Below the pieces are notes generated by a model. The model saw only the letters and a program-made list of their open reading frames with translations. It did no database searches and had not been told where the DNA came from. From assembly GCA_003245835.1 (NCBI GenBank), contig QKCC01000053.1, positions 1 through 62,349 on the forward strand: 62,349 nucleotides of DNA, given 5' to 3'. This DNA is from Spirochaetales bacterium (lineage in GTDB: Bacteria; Spirochaetota; Spirochaetia; UBA9216). Below are positions 8,871-17,070 of the stretch, one piece after another (positions within the stretch are counted from its first letter, which is position 1; the number at the start of each line of letters is the position of its first letter). The position numbers were made by a program, and so were the translations under genes.

Positions 8871-9752
8871 ATGTTCAAAATGAAAGGCGTCAACCCTCCG
8901 ATGCTTACGCCGTTTAAAGAAAACGGCGAACTCGATATAGAGAGTCTTAAGAGTTTAGTCGGTTATCTGAAGAATGAGGTCGACGGTCTGTTTATAACCG
9001 GTTCTTACGGTGCCGGACCGATGATGAATCTCGGCGAAAGAAAACAGGTTGTCGAGACTACGCTGGGAATCACAAAGGGTGATATCCCGGTAATTCCTAT
9101 GATAGGCACAACAAACAATGTCGAAGCGGTTGAGCTTGCAAAGCATGCGGAAGCTGCTGGCGTCAGTGCTGTAGCTGCTGTCGGCCCGTTTTACTTCTCA
9201 CACAAGGAAGACGACCTGCTTGATTTCTATACCGACTTGATTGAATCGGTGAAAATACCTGTGTATCTCTACAATAATCCTGATTTTCAGGGATATGAAA
9301 TCGGACTTGATACAATTAAAAAGCTGAAAGCACGCGGTCTTGCGGGCGTCAAGGATGCAACCTTTGATATTCTTACTCACGCAACCTACCACCGTGTTTT
9401 GAAGGACGACAGCTTTGATATTGCTCTGGGTACCGAGGCCATGTTTGCTTCGGCAAGGGTCCTGGGCTGTGAAGCATTTATTCCGGGTCTAGGGAACGCT
9501 TTTCCCGAGATAAACAAACAGATGTTTGAGGAAGGTTTGAAGTGGGATATGCAGGCATGTGCAGAGACACAGTTCAAGATTAATGAGCTTAGGGACGTAA
9601 TGTATCTTGCACGGTCGACACAGCTTGCAGTGTACGCGATGCTTGAGATCCGCGGCATCATCAAAGCATACCCGAGGCGTCCTTTTGTGCCTGCTACCCA
9701 GTCGGAAAAAGATGCAATTAAAAAGGAACTTGTACGGCTTAAGATGCTGTAA
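8871..9752 (+). CDS. Dihydrodipicolinate synthase/N-acetylneuraminate lyase family aldolase
   Basis: A 293-residue class I aldolase of the DapA/NanA superfamily. Lys161 in GVKDAT is the Schiff-base lysine and Tyr134 in YLYNNP the catalytic tyrosine. The carboxylate-binding GTTGE motif is replaced by GSYGAGP (44-50), which argues against true DapA and for a catabolic member such as a 2-keto-3-deoxy-acid aldolase or 5-dehydro-4-deoxyglucarate dehydratase-like enzyme. RBS AAGGAGAG at 8859-8866. It sits between a hydroxyacid dehydrogenase and LarA in the catabolic run, consistent with releasing pyruvate from a 2-keto acid. Exact substrate not determinable. Confidence 0.85.
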   Translation: MFKMKGVNPPMLTPFKENGELDIESLKSLVGYLKNEVDGLFITGSYGAGPMMNLGERKQVVETTLGITKGDIPVIPMIGTTNNVEAVELAKHAEAAGVSAVAAVGPFYFSHKEDDLLDFYTDLIESVKIPVYLYNNPDFQGYEIGLDTIKKLKARGLAGVKDATFDILTHATYHRVLKDDSFDIALGTEAMFASARVLGCEAFIPGLGNAFPEINKQMFEEGLKWDMQACAETQFKINELRDVMYLARSTQLAVYAMLEIRGIIKAYPRRPFVPATQSEKDAIKKELVRLKML

Positions 9753-9772
9753 AGGTCGAGCAGGAGAATATG

Positions 9773-11053
9773 ATGGCTTATAAACTTGTTTTCCCGCATG
9801 AGGATGTACCCCCGGTTGATATCCCGGAGCGGAATATTCTGCACATTATTGAACCGAATGACGTGCTGATAGACAGCAGACCCACAAAGCAGCTGGTTGC
9901 GGAATGTCTGAAAAATCCGATTGGGATGGGAAGGCTTGTCGATGAGCTGAACGGAGATGAAAAGGTACTGATTCTTGTAGATGATTACACACGTCTGACA
10001 CCGGCTGATAAAATCCTGCCGGTGATGATTGAAGAATTATTCCAGGCGGGCATACCCGTAGAGAATATCAATATTCTTGTTGCCTCGGGAACCCATCGGG
10101 CGATGAATGATGAAGAGAAGCTTGCAAAATGCGGACGCTGGGTGGTTGAGAATATCAAGGTGCATGATCATCTCTGGTACGATAACGAGCAGCTGGTTGA
10201 TATCGGTGCTACTGATAACGGTACCGTGGTTGTGATAAACAGGATGCTGACCGAAGCAGATTTCATTATCGGAATCGGCCATATCGTGCCGCACCGTGTA
10301 GCCGGGTTTTCCGGAGGATCGAAAATTGTTCAGCCCGGGGTGTGCGGTACCGTTACCACAGGTCAGACTCACTGGTTGAGCGCCAGAGATTATCTCGGTA
10401 AAGACATCATGGGAAAAATCGATAACCCTGTAAGAGAAGAGATAAACCGGGTAGGTGTAGATGCCGGGTTGAAATTTATCTTTAACACTGTTCAGGCAGG
10501 TAACGGTAAGGTTTACGCCTGCGTGTGCGGAGATCCGGTCAAGGCATACCGTGCCGGCTGCAGGGCGGCGAATGACGTCTATGGTTGCGAGATCGACAGC
10601 CTCGCCGATATTGTTATCGCAGATGCCTACCCCTCTCATATGAATATGTGGCAGTCGTCGAAGGGCGTTTATTCGGCAGATCTGGCACTGAAGGAAGACG
10701 GGGTGCTGATTCTTGTTTCGCCCTGCCGGGAAGGAATAGCCGCCGAACATCCAGAAGTCGGGGAGCTGGGTTATTCAAGGCCGGTCGAAGTAGCGAGTAT
10801 GGTTGAAGCCGGCGAGTTTGAGGATCTAACAGTAGCCGCCCATATTCTGCATGTCGGAAGGGTTATAACCGGTGAGCGCAAAGCGATCATGGTATCTTCG
10901 GGAATAAACCGTGAAGATATGGAGCGGCTCGGTTTTATGAAAGCTGAAACAGTCGAAGAGGCTCTGAGCACGGCATTCAGGCTTAAAGGTCAGGATGCCT
11001 CGGTTACAATTTTGAAGCATGCCGGTGAGGTTATGCCTATTTACAACGGATGA
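9773..11053 (+). CDS. LarA-family nickel-pincer hydroxyacid racemase/epimerase
   Basis: A 426-residue protein of the lactate racemase family (DUF2088 N-terminal domain). Start ATG 9773 is favoured over ATG 9770 by spacing from AGGAG 9762-9766. The LarA active-site residues are all visible: Arg74 in DDYTR, His108 in SGTHR, His174 in VPHRVAGF, Lys184 in SGGSK (the residue that carries the nickel-pincer nucleotide in Lactobacillus LarA) and His200 in GQTH. Known members racemise lactate or malate, or epimerise gluconate and other 2-hydroxy acids at C2. In this island a C2 epimerisation of a sugar acid or hydroxy acid is likely. The cofactor genes larB, larC and larE are not in the window. The protein starts MAYKLVF, much like the dehydrogenase at 7822 (MAYKIVF). 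Confidence 0.85.
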   Translation: MAYKLVFPHEDVPPVDIPERNILHIIEPNDVLIDSRPTKQLVAECLKNPIGMGRLVDELNGDEKVLILVDDYTRLTPADKILPVMIEELFQAGIPVENINILVASGTHRAMNDEEKLAKCGRWVVENIKVHDHLWYDNEQLVDIGATDNGTVVVINRMLTEADFIIGIGHIVPHRVAGFSGGSKIVQPGVCGTVTTGQTHWLSARDYLGKDIMGKIDNPVREEINRVGVDAGLKFIFNTVQAGNGKVYACVCGDPVKAYRAGCRAANDVYGCEIDSLADIVIADAYPSHMNMWQSSKGVYSADLALKEDGVLILVSPCREGIAAEHPEVGELGYSRPVEVASMVEAGEFEDLTVAAHILHVGRVITGERKAIMVSSGINREDMERLGFMKAETVEEALSTAFRLKGQDASVTILKHAGEVMPIYNG

Positions 11054-11072
11054 AGAAGCGGCAGGAGGAACA

Positions 11073-12047
11073 ATGCCTAAGGTATATATAAGCGATTATG
11101 ATTACGAAGATCTGGAAATTGAGAAAAGTATTCTGGAACCGATTGGGGCCGAGGTAATAGGTCTGCAGTGCAATACCGGAGAGGGGTTGGGAGAGCTTGC
11201 GCGGGATGCGGACGTGCTTATGACCCGGTACGCGAAGGTCACACGGGAAACCTGTGAAACCCTGGATCACTGTATCGGTATATGCCGGTATGGAATAGGG
11301 GTTGATACTGTGGATATTCAGGCTGTATACGACAATGGTATGGTTCTGACCAATATCCCCGATTTCTGTATTGAAGAGGTTGCCGAGCACAGTATCGCGA
11401 TGGGACTCTCGCTTTCTAGAAGACTGCCGCATTATGATGCAGCAACCAGAGCCGGACGCTGGCAGGTTCAGGATGCAGTAGAACCGATTAAAAAGTTCAG
11501 GCAGACAGTCTGGGGGCTGATCGGCTTCGGCAAGATTGCACAGATTATTGCCCGCAAGATTATCGGTTGCGGGATGACGGTAATCTGTTCCGATCCGTTT
11601 GTCTCGGAAAATTACATGGCTGCCATGGGAGTACGCAAGGTAGAGCTTGATGAGCTTGTAAAAACAGCTGATGTCGTTAATGTAATGTGTCCCTATACGA
11701 AGTCGACTCATCATATCATCAACGAAGATAAATTGCGGATGATGAAAAAAAATGCCGTAGTGGTCAACTGCTCGCGAGGCAAGCTCGTAGACAATAAAGC
11801 CCTTTACAAGGCTCTGTCAGAGGGATGGATAGTAGGTGCAGGGTTGGATGATACCGAAGAAGAGCCGGCAAAAAACCCGAACTGGAAGCCCGCGGATAAT
11901 CCGCTGTTTTCGCTTTCAAACTGTATCATAACTCCGCACGCCGCGTACTATTCGGAACAGTCGCTGATTGACAACAGAAAGATGACGGCTATAAATGCAA
12001 AGGCCCTGCTTGAGGGGACACCCCCAATCAATATCGTAAGACCATAA
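11073..12047 (+). CDS. D-2-hydroxyacid dehydrogenase, CtBP-like, intact catalytic triad
   Basis: A 324-residue NAD-dependent 2-hydroxyacid dehydrogenase of the C-terminal-binding-protein type (CRYGIGVDTVD near 71). ATG 11073 has AGGAGG at 11063-11068; the frame extends further upstream into the LarA gene but without family similarity. Arg235 (NCSRGK), Glu264 (DTEEEP) and His289 (TPHAAY) form the complete catalytic set. The nucleotide loop is GFGKIA, with Ala for the third Gly. It follows LarA by 19 bases, so LarA may provide the D-epimer that this enzyme oxidises to a 2-keto acid (inference). Confidence 0.88.
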   Translation: MPKVYISDYDYEDLEIEKSILEPIGAEVIGLQCNTGEGLGELARDADVLMTRYAKVTRETCETLDHCIGICRYGIGVDTVDIQAVYDNGMVLTNIPDFCIEEVAEHSIAMGLSLSRRLPHYDAATRAGRWQVQDAVEPIKKFRQTVWGLIGFGKIAQIIARKIIGCGMTVICSDPFVSENYMAAMGVRKVELDELVKTADVVNVMCPYTKSTHHIINEDKLRMMKKNAVVVNCSRGKLVDNKALYKALSEGWIVGAGLDDTEEEPAKNPNWKPADNPLFSLSNCIITPHAAYYSEQSLIDNRKMTAINAKALLEGTPPINIVRP

Positions 12048-12064
12048 CAAAGGAGATCGAGATT

Positions 12065-12676
12065 ATGAAGAATGAGACTGCACAGAAAAGTGCATTACTG
12101 GTGATGCACTGTCAAAATGATATTGTCGATCCGAAGGGGTTATACAGCGACTCGGGGGCTTTTACAGAGGTCGAACGACGCGGAACTCTTGAAAAAATTG
12201 CTGCTGTGCTGGAAGCAGCACGGAAAGCCGGCATGATGGTCGTTTTCGTCAATAATGAGTTCAGTAAAGGCTACCCGGAACTCAAGGGGAATACGCTTCC
12301 TATCTGTGATGCGGCAAAGGCCGGGAATTCTTTTCTGATAGGTACCTGGGGCGTTAAGAATCCGGATGTCATCAAACCAGTGGAAACCGATATTGTGCTG
12401 CGAAACTACAACACAAGTTCTTTTTCCTATACGAATCTTGACCAGATGCTCAGAGCACGCTGTATTGAGAAGCTCTATCTCACCGGTGTTGCGACTAACT
12501 TTGTGGTTGAAAGTACAGCCCGCTATGGTGCTGAGCTGAATTATGAAATTCACGTACTTGAAGACTGCTGTGCTTCCTGGTCAAAGGAGATGCATGAATT
12601 TGCAATCAGCATGACCCTGCCGCAGTTCGGCATTGTTGAATCAGCGGAGACCCTATTTCAGGCTCTGCAGGCCTGA
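12065..12676 (+). CDS. Isochorismatase-fold protein lacking the Asp-Lys-Cys triad
   Basis: A 203-residue single-domain isochorismatase-like protein (PF00857); start ATG 12065 has AAGGAG at 12050-12055. The fold pattern is clear: LLVMHCQNDI near 11, a Ser-x-Phe strand near 118 and TGVATNFVVEST at 140-151. The residues usually forming the cysteine-hydrolase triad are changed by eye alignment: Asp to His15, Lys to Asn114, Cys to Val147. True isochorismatases also lack the Cys but keep the Asp. It may be a non-cysteine hydrolase or a non-catalytic binder. Last gene of the upstream operon; a 183-bp gap with operator and promoter follows. Confidence 0.8.
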   Translation: MKNETAQKSALLVMHCQNDIVDPKGLYSDSGAFTEVERRGTLEKIAAVLEAARKAGMMVVFVNNEFSKGYPELKGNTLPICDAAKAGNSFLIGTWGVKNPDVIKPVETDIVLRNYNTSSFSYTNLDQMLRARCIEKLYLTGVATNFVVESTARYGAELNYEIHVLEDCCASWSKEMHEFAISMTLPQFGIVESAETLFQALQA

Positions 12677-12784
12677 GCAGGAGAGATGCTGCGATCAGCA
12701 GTCAGCAGAAACGGTCGGTTAAAAACCGAGTCGTATCCTGGAATAAAGGCAGGGTCCAAAAACGAATTTCTTTTATATATCAGG

Positions 12785-12795
12785 TTGTCAGACGA
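12785..12795 (+). promoter_or_regulatory. Candidate FadR-family GntR operator
   Basis: TTGTCAGACGA matches the TNGTNNNACNA palindrome bound by FadR-subfamily GntR regulators. It sits 64 bases before the RraA start, within a slightly longer imperfect palindrome, GGTTGTC-A-GACGACC (12783-12797). A possible -10 (AATAAT, 12810-12815) would make TTGTCA at 12785-12790 the -35 with a long 19-nt spacer, so bound regulator would block the promoter. A FadR-type regulator gene lies 3 kb downstream at 15922. The rest of the 183-bp gap (12677-12859) shows no gene. Confidence 0.5.
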
Positions 12796-12859
12796 CCAGA
12801 CTATGACAGAATAATCTGCTTTAAAGATTATATTCTAACAAAAATCAGAGAGGTTTATT

Positions 12860-13528
12860 ATGGCGATTAATAATTTCGTAAATCAAAGTTTTGAAAAAAT
12901 GAAGAATGAATTATGTACGGGCATCATCAGTGACGTTATGGATCAGATGGGGTTCAACAACCAGACGCTAGGTAATGCAATACAGCCGTTGAAGGACGAA
13001 ACAGTTATTTTCGGTCCTGCTTTCACCGCATTGGCTAATGAAGTTTATTCGATGCCGGAAGATCCGCTTACGGCACAGGCGAAAATCGTCGACCAGCTGC
13101 AGGAGGGCGAAATTTTCGTTTTGGCTACAAGAGGAAGAAACAACTGCGCAACCTTCGGCGATCTTTTTGCTACAAGAGTAAAAGCTAAGAAAGCCGCAGG
13201 AGTGCTGCTGGACAGTTATGCAAGAGATCTTAGAGATCTTAAGAAAATGAATTTCCCGTTGTTCTATAAGGGCAGCAATCCCCGTACTTCGAAAGGCCGG
13301 ACTGAAATTAACGAATCTCATTTGACTGTATCGATAGACGGTGTAAAGATTAAGCATGGTGATTACATTTACGGCGATATTGACGGCATCTGTGTTATAC
13401 CTCTGGAAATAGTTGAAGATGTAATGAAAAGAGCTGAACAGATTCTTGAAAATGAAAGGGTTGTAAGAGACGCACTTAAAGGCGGTATGTCCATTGAGGA
13501 TGCATATAAGATCAATGGTGCAATATAG
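12860..13528 (+). CDS. RraA-family aldolase (HMG aldolase-like)
   Basis: A 222-residue RraA/4-hydroxy-4-methyl-2-oxoglutarate aldolase family protein (PF03737). Family motifs are DSYARDLRDL near residue 117, which carries the metal- and substrate-binding Arg-Asp pair, and GDYIYGDIDG near 169. Such enzymes are Mg-dependent class II pyruvate aldolases or oxaloacetate decarboxylases; a pure RraA (RNase E inhibitor) role is less likely in a catabolic operon. RBS GAGAGG upstream. It leads the RraA-KDPG aldolase-KDG kinase unit behind the candidate GntR operator. Confidence 0.85.
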   Translation: MAINNFVNQSFEKMKNELCTGIISDVMDQMGFNNQTLGNAIQPLKDETVIFGPAFTALANEVYSMPEDPLTAQAKIVDQLQEGEIFVLATRGRNNCATFGDLFATRVKAKKAAGVLLDSYARDLRDLKKMNFPLFYKGSNPRTSKGRTEINESHLTVSIDGVKIKHGDYIYGDIDGICVIPLEIVEDVMKRAEQILENERVVRDALKGGMSIEDAYKINGAI

Positions 13529-13549
13529 TTAACCATTTAGGAGGATATT

Positions 13550-14506
13550 GTGGATATTACTAATCAAATTGAATCTTTGGGAATTGTTCCGGTAGTTAAA
13601 ATTGATGATGCAAAGGATGCTCTTCCCCTCGGCAAGGCTCTTGTAGATGGCGGGCTTCCTGTTGCCGAGGTTACTTTCCGGACTGACGCGGCGGAAGAAT
13701 CAATCAGGATTCTTGCTGAAAACTATCCTGAAATGCTTGTCGGGGCCGGAACGGTTCTCAACGTTGAAAATGTAGATAAGGCTGTAAATGCCGGTGCTAA
13801 ATTCATTGTGGCACCGGGTTTTAATCCCGAGGTGGTGGATTACTGCCTCAGTAAGAATATTCCGGTTTATCCGGGTGTGAACAGCCCAACACAGATAGAA
13901 ATGGGAATCTCGCGCGGACTTAAAGTCCTTAAGTTTTTTCCCGCCGAAGCTTCCGGTGGTTTAAAAACCCTGAAGGCAGTATCGGCTGCTTACGGAGATC
14001 TAAGGTTTATGCCTACCGGAGGGATCTCCCGCGACAACATCGGTGAGTACCTGAGATTTGAAAAGATTCTGGCCTGCGGAGGAAGCTGGATGGTAAGCGG
14101 AGATCTTATCAGCGGCGGCAAATTTGATGAAATTGCACGTTTGGCCAATGAGGCAGTCCTGTCTGCGATTGGATTTGAGTTTGCCCATGTCGGAATCAAT
14201 AGTGCGGATGAGAAAACCGCCGGTTCTTTTGTGAATTCGTTCCGCAGGCTCTTTGGTATGGACGGTAAAGAAGGCAATAGTTCTTTCTTTATAGGAAAAG
14301 ATATTGAAGTGGTTAAGTCTCCGTTTCTAGGTGCCCATGGCCACCTGGCAATTAAAGTGAATAGAATGAGCCTTGCCAAAGCCTATCTTGAAAAACAAGG
14401 TGTGTTTTTTGATGAATCCACTGCCAAGTATAAAGGCGGCAAACTGATTGCCGTCTATCTGAAAGAAGAAATGAACGGCATGGCTGTTCATCTTGTTCAG
14501 GCATAG
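13550..14506 (+). CDS. eda: KDPG/KHG aldolase with C-terminal VOC-like domain
   Basis: A 318-residue protein starting at GTG 13550 (RBS AGGAGG at 13539-13544). Residues 1-205 are a KDPG aldolase (Eda): Glu40 and Arg44 in EVTFRT, the Schiff-base Lys128 in VLKFFPAEASGG, and PTGGIS near 162. It would cleave 2-dehydro-3-deoxy-6-phosphogluconate to pyruvate and glyceraldehyde 3-phosphate. Residues about 212-318 form an additional domain with a glyoxalase/VOC-like pattern (GHLAIKVNRMSLAKAYLEKQ). E. coli Eda has no such tail; similar long versions occur in some Firmicutes, as I recall. The KDG kinase start follows 9 bases later. Confidence 0.88.
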   Translation: MDITNQIESLGIVPVVKIDDAKDALPLGKALVDGGLPVAEVTFRTDAAEESIRILAENYPEMLVGAGTVLNVENVDKAVNAGAKFIVAPGFNPEVVDYCLSKNIPVYPGVNSPTQIEMGISRGLKVLKFFPAEASGGLKTLKAVSAAYGDLRFMPTGGISRDNIGEYLRFEKILACGGSWMVSGDLISGGKFDEIARLANEAVLSAIGFEFAHVGINSADEKTAGSFVNSFRRLFGMDGKEGNSSFFIGKDIEVVKSPFLGAHGHLAIKVNRMSLAKAYLEKQGVFFDESTAKYKGGKLIAVYLKEEMNGMAVHLVQA

Positions 14507-14515
14507 GAGGAAATA

Positions 14516-15541
14516 ATGGGTAAAATAGTAACTTTTGGTGAAATCATGCTGCGCCTCAAATCTCCAGGACACGAACGTTTTTTTCAGAGTCCTGTTCTTG
14601 AAGCCACATTCGGAGGAGGAGAAGCCAATGTAGCGGTCGGGTTATCACGCCTGGGAATGCAGGCTGTATTTTTTACAGCTGTTCCCGACAACCCGATCGG
14701 TGATCACTGTATAGAACATGTGAGAATGCATGGTGTTGATACATCCAGTATTCTGAGAACCGGTAACCGATTGGGGACCTACTATCTGGAAGCCGGCGCA
14801 AATCAAAGGCCTTCGGTTGTCGTCTATGACCGGGCGGATTCTTCTGTTTCAAATCTGAGGGTAGGTGATGTCGATTGGAATAAAGTCTTCGAAACTGCCG
14901 ATTGGTTTCATATTACCGGTATTACCCCTGCAATCAGTGCTTCTGCAGCTGAGGTTTCGATAGAGGCGGTAAAGAAAGCTAAGGAAATTGGACTTAAAGT
15001 ATCCTGCGATCTGAACTTTCGGGGTAAATTGTGGAAGTACGGTAAATCGGCTCCGGAAGTAATGAGCGAGATGATAAAATATGTTGATGTCGCTATAGCC
15101 AACGAAGAAGACTGTCAGAAATCGCTGGGTGTCGAGTTGGATGTTGAGATTGAAAAGGCCAGCCTTGGTATCGATAAGTATAAGACCCTTACTGAGAAGG
15201 TTCTTTCGATGTATCCGAACCTTGAAATGATTGCTGTTACTATGCGTGAAAGCCATTCTGCAGATCATAATACCTGGTCTGCTGTTCTGAATGATCGTAA
15301 GAGCTTTGTGGTTTCACAGAAGTATGAGATTACTGATATTGTCGACCGCGTCGGCGGCGGGGACTCGTTTGCAGCATCTCTGATTTATGGACTGAATCAT
15401 TACGGCAATGAAGATGCTCTGCGCTTTGCCGTTGCCGGTTCCTGTCTGAAGCATTCTATTCCCGGTGACCTTCCTCTTTTCTCATTGAAAGAGATTGAAG
15501 GTCTGCTGAAATCCGGAGGCTCCGGAAGAGTACAGAGATAG
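14516..15541 (+). CDS. kdgK: 2-dehydro-3-deoxygluconokinase (PfkB family)
   Basis: A 341-residue PfkB-family sugar kinase. The N-terminal substrate motif [15 protein letters not shown] starts at residue 33, and the C-terminal PfkB signature [10 protein letters not shown] contains catalytic Asp283. In company with a KDPG aldolase the best assignment is KDG kinase, making KDPG from 2-dehydro-3-deoxygluconate and ATP. RBS GGAGGAA lies at 14507-14513. Together with the preceding aldolase it forms the lower Entner-Doudoroff-type branch. Specificity for another 2-keto-3-deoxy acid cannot be excluded. Confidence 0.87.
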   Translation: MGKIVTFGEIMLRLKSPGHERFFQSPVLEATFGGGEANVAVGLSRLGMQAVFFTAVPDNPIGDHCIEHVRMHGVDTSSILRTGNRLGTYYLEAGANQRPSVVVYDRADSSVSNLRVGDVDWNKVFETADWFHITGITPAISASAAEVSIEAVKKAKEIGLKVSCDLNFRGKLWKYGKSAPEVMSEMIKYVDVAIANEEDCQKSLGVELDVEIEKASLGIDKYKTLTEKVLSMYPNLEMIAVTMRESHSADHNTWSAVLNDRKSFVVSQKYEITDIVDRVGGGDSFAASLIYGLNHYGNEDALRFAVAGSCLKHSIPGDLPLFSLKEIEGLLKSGGSGRVQR

Positions 15542-15921
15542 GGCGGATACACCGGGCGATAAAGGTCGGCAGATGTGATCAGCTTCTGAAGAATAGAGAT
15601 ATTTTCACTATTGATATTAACCTTTAATTGGAAACTCTGTATTTCATTTGATGAAGAGGGTTTTTGAAAATAGATTAAACGGCGGTATTGATTGATACCG
15701 CCGTCGTTGAATTGAGATCGTAATTTTTTTTAGGAGAGAGACAAAATAGGATTATTTAGTTAGAATTGAATAAATTATGAATGAAGTTACTTCTTTTTAA
15801 GGTTCTCATTACGAACATAAAAGCAGGTGGTTTCAATTTAATAACTGCTGTACTCCCGGTCAGTAGAAAGCTGGGAAGTGCTCTGTGAAGTATTAAGTCC
15901 GGAGTCAATAAAGGAATTTAT
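15542..15921. other. 380-bp gap: hairpin and leader of the regulator gene
   Basis: No gene is seen. ACGGCGGTAT (15679-15688) and ATACCGCCGT (15695-15704) form a perfect 10-bp stem with a 6-nt loop. A T8 run lies about 25 bases further on (15723-15731), so this may be a weak terminator for the KDG operon. The remaining AT-rich part up to the regulator shows no convincing sigma-70 hexamer pair and no second TNGTNNNACNA site. Confidence 0.5.
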
Positions 15922-16617
15922 ATGAAGTCACTAACTAAACAGAAACTTTCTGATATGGCTGCTGATGAAATTATAAATTTCATCCGGGTTAATGCCTTGA
16001 AACCGGGCGATAAACTTCCTACTGAAAAGGAAATTTCTGAAAAGCTGAGTATAAGCAGGGCAAGTGTCAGGGAAGGGCTGATGAAACTGGAGAGCCTGGG
16101 TCTGCTGCGTAAGCAGCAAGGTTATGGTATTTTCATAAATGAAGTCACAATAGCGTCCTATTTTGGGTTTATGCAGCATACCCCGTTAACTGAGTTTATT
16201 ATTTTAGAAAAACAGGACATCCTGAATCTTCTGGAACTGCGCTTTTCGCTTGAAACAAACGCCTGTCTAAATGCCGCCGGGATTATGAGTGATGAAGATT
16301 TGGCGGCTCTGCAAAATATATATAATGAGATGGATGCTCAAATTGATAATTCCGTTAAATTTATTGAGCTTGACAGAAATTTCCATGGTTGGCTGATAAA
16401 ATTCAGCGGTAATACAATTATCAGTTTTTTTTATACAATTCTCGATGATCTGCTGTCGAAGCAATTTCAAATTACCTTTAAGAAGGAAAATCTTGATAGA
16501 ATTCATTTTGATCACCGGAATATCCTGTCCGCAATGCTGCAGAAGGACGAGAAGGCGATAATGGTCTCATTGGATACCCATTTCAGCCATGTGCGTGAAA
16601 TTATAGAGAAGCAGTAG
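15922..16617 (+). CDS. FadR-subfamily GntR transcriptional regulator
   Basis: A 231-residue regulator with an N-terminal winged helix-turn-helix (LPTEKEISEKLSISRASVREGL, residues about 33-54, read in two blocks) and a helical FCD ligand-binding domain from about 90. FCD proteins commonly sense organic acids or sugar acids and use metal-binding His residues. RBS AAGGAA, 15911-15916. It closes the sugar-acid island and probably controls it through the site at 12785-12795. The regulated operon being sugar-acid catabolic is context, not direct evidence. Confidence 0.88.
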   Translation: MKSLTKQKLSDMAADEIINFIRVNALKPGDKLPTEKEISEKLSISRASVREGLMKLESLGLLRKQQGYGIFINEVTIASYFGFMQHTPLTEFIILEKQDILNLLELRFSLETNACLNAAGIMSDEDLAALQNIYNEMDAQIDNSVKFIELDRNFHGWLIKFSGNTIISFFYTILDDLLSKQFQITFKKENLDRIHFDHRNILSAMLQKDEKAIMVSLDTHFSHVREIIEKQ

Positions 16618-17070
16618 AAGTTTTAAACAAAGTACCTGAAATTTAACCGAAGCTTAAAGAATTTTCCGGTTTTCAATTTTATTTATCTGTATCTTTATAT
16701 ACTATTGCCTATTTGTATTGTCTGCTCATCCGGAAGGAAGATTATTAATGCGGCAGGCTTTTGCCCTTCTTCCGCTTTGAACGGATGTATGCATAACCTG
16801 GTGATGTCTTATTCCGGTGATAACGAAATGAGTATTATGTCTGAAATTGAAATCGTTAGCAGATACATCCAGAAAAAATATATTTCCTAAAATTCTGTAA
16901 ATGCCCAAATATAAAAGAAAATATTTCCTTGACAAAGCCTATTTCTATGATATGCTGATCACAAGAAAGAAATTTTTTCTAAAAAAGCTCGTATTGGGGG
17001 TTTAAGGCGAAAAAAGCTTCCCCATGAGAGGTTTGGGAAAAATTTCTATTTATTACCTTGAGAGGGATTT
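16618..17070. other. 453-bp gap between regulator and second importer operon
   Basis: The first 300 bases show no supported gene; a 61-codon frame at 16705-16890 lacks an RBS. A sigma-70 promoter is at 16929-16956. The leader downstream of it is A/T-rich and contains a partial hairpin: GGGG-ttt-AAG (16997-17006) with CTTCCCC (17017-17023). Confidence 0.5.
16929..16956 (+). promoter_or_regulatory. Sigma-70 promoter of the SDR-ABC operon
   Basis: TTGACA at 16929-16934 and TATGCT at 16951-16956 are separated by 16 bases. The start of transcription would be near 16963, giving a leader of about 108 nt before the GTG of the SDR gene. It is the best promoter in the gap and indicates that the second importer operon is transcribed independently of the upstream island. 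Confidence 0.65.

Noticed and set aside
10037-10750. A 237-codon minus-strand frame
   Set aside because: Shadow of the LarA gene, whose motifs are all on the plus strand.
16705-16890. A 61-codon plus-strand frame in the gap before the second importer
   Set aside because: No RBS, no family similarity, and AT-rich non-coding composition around it.
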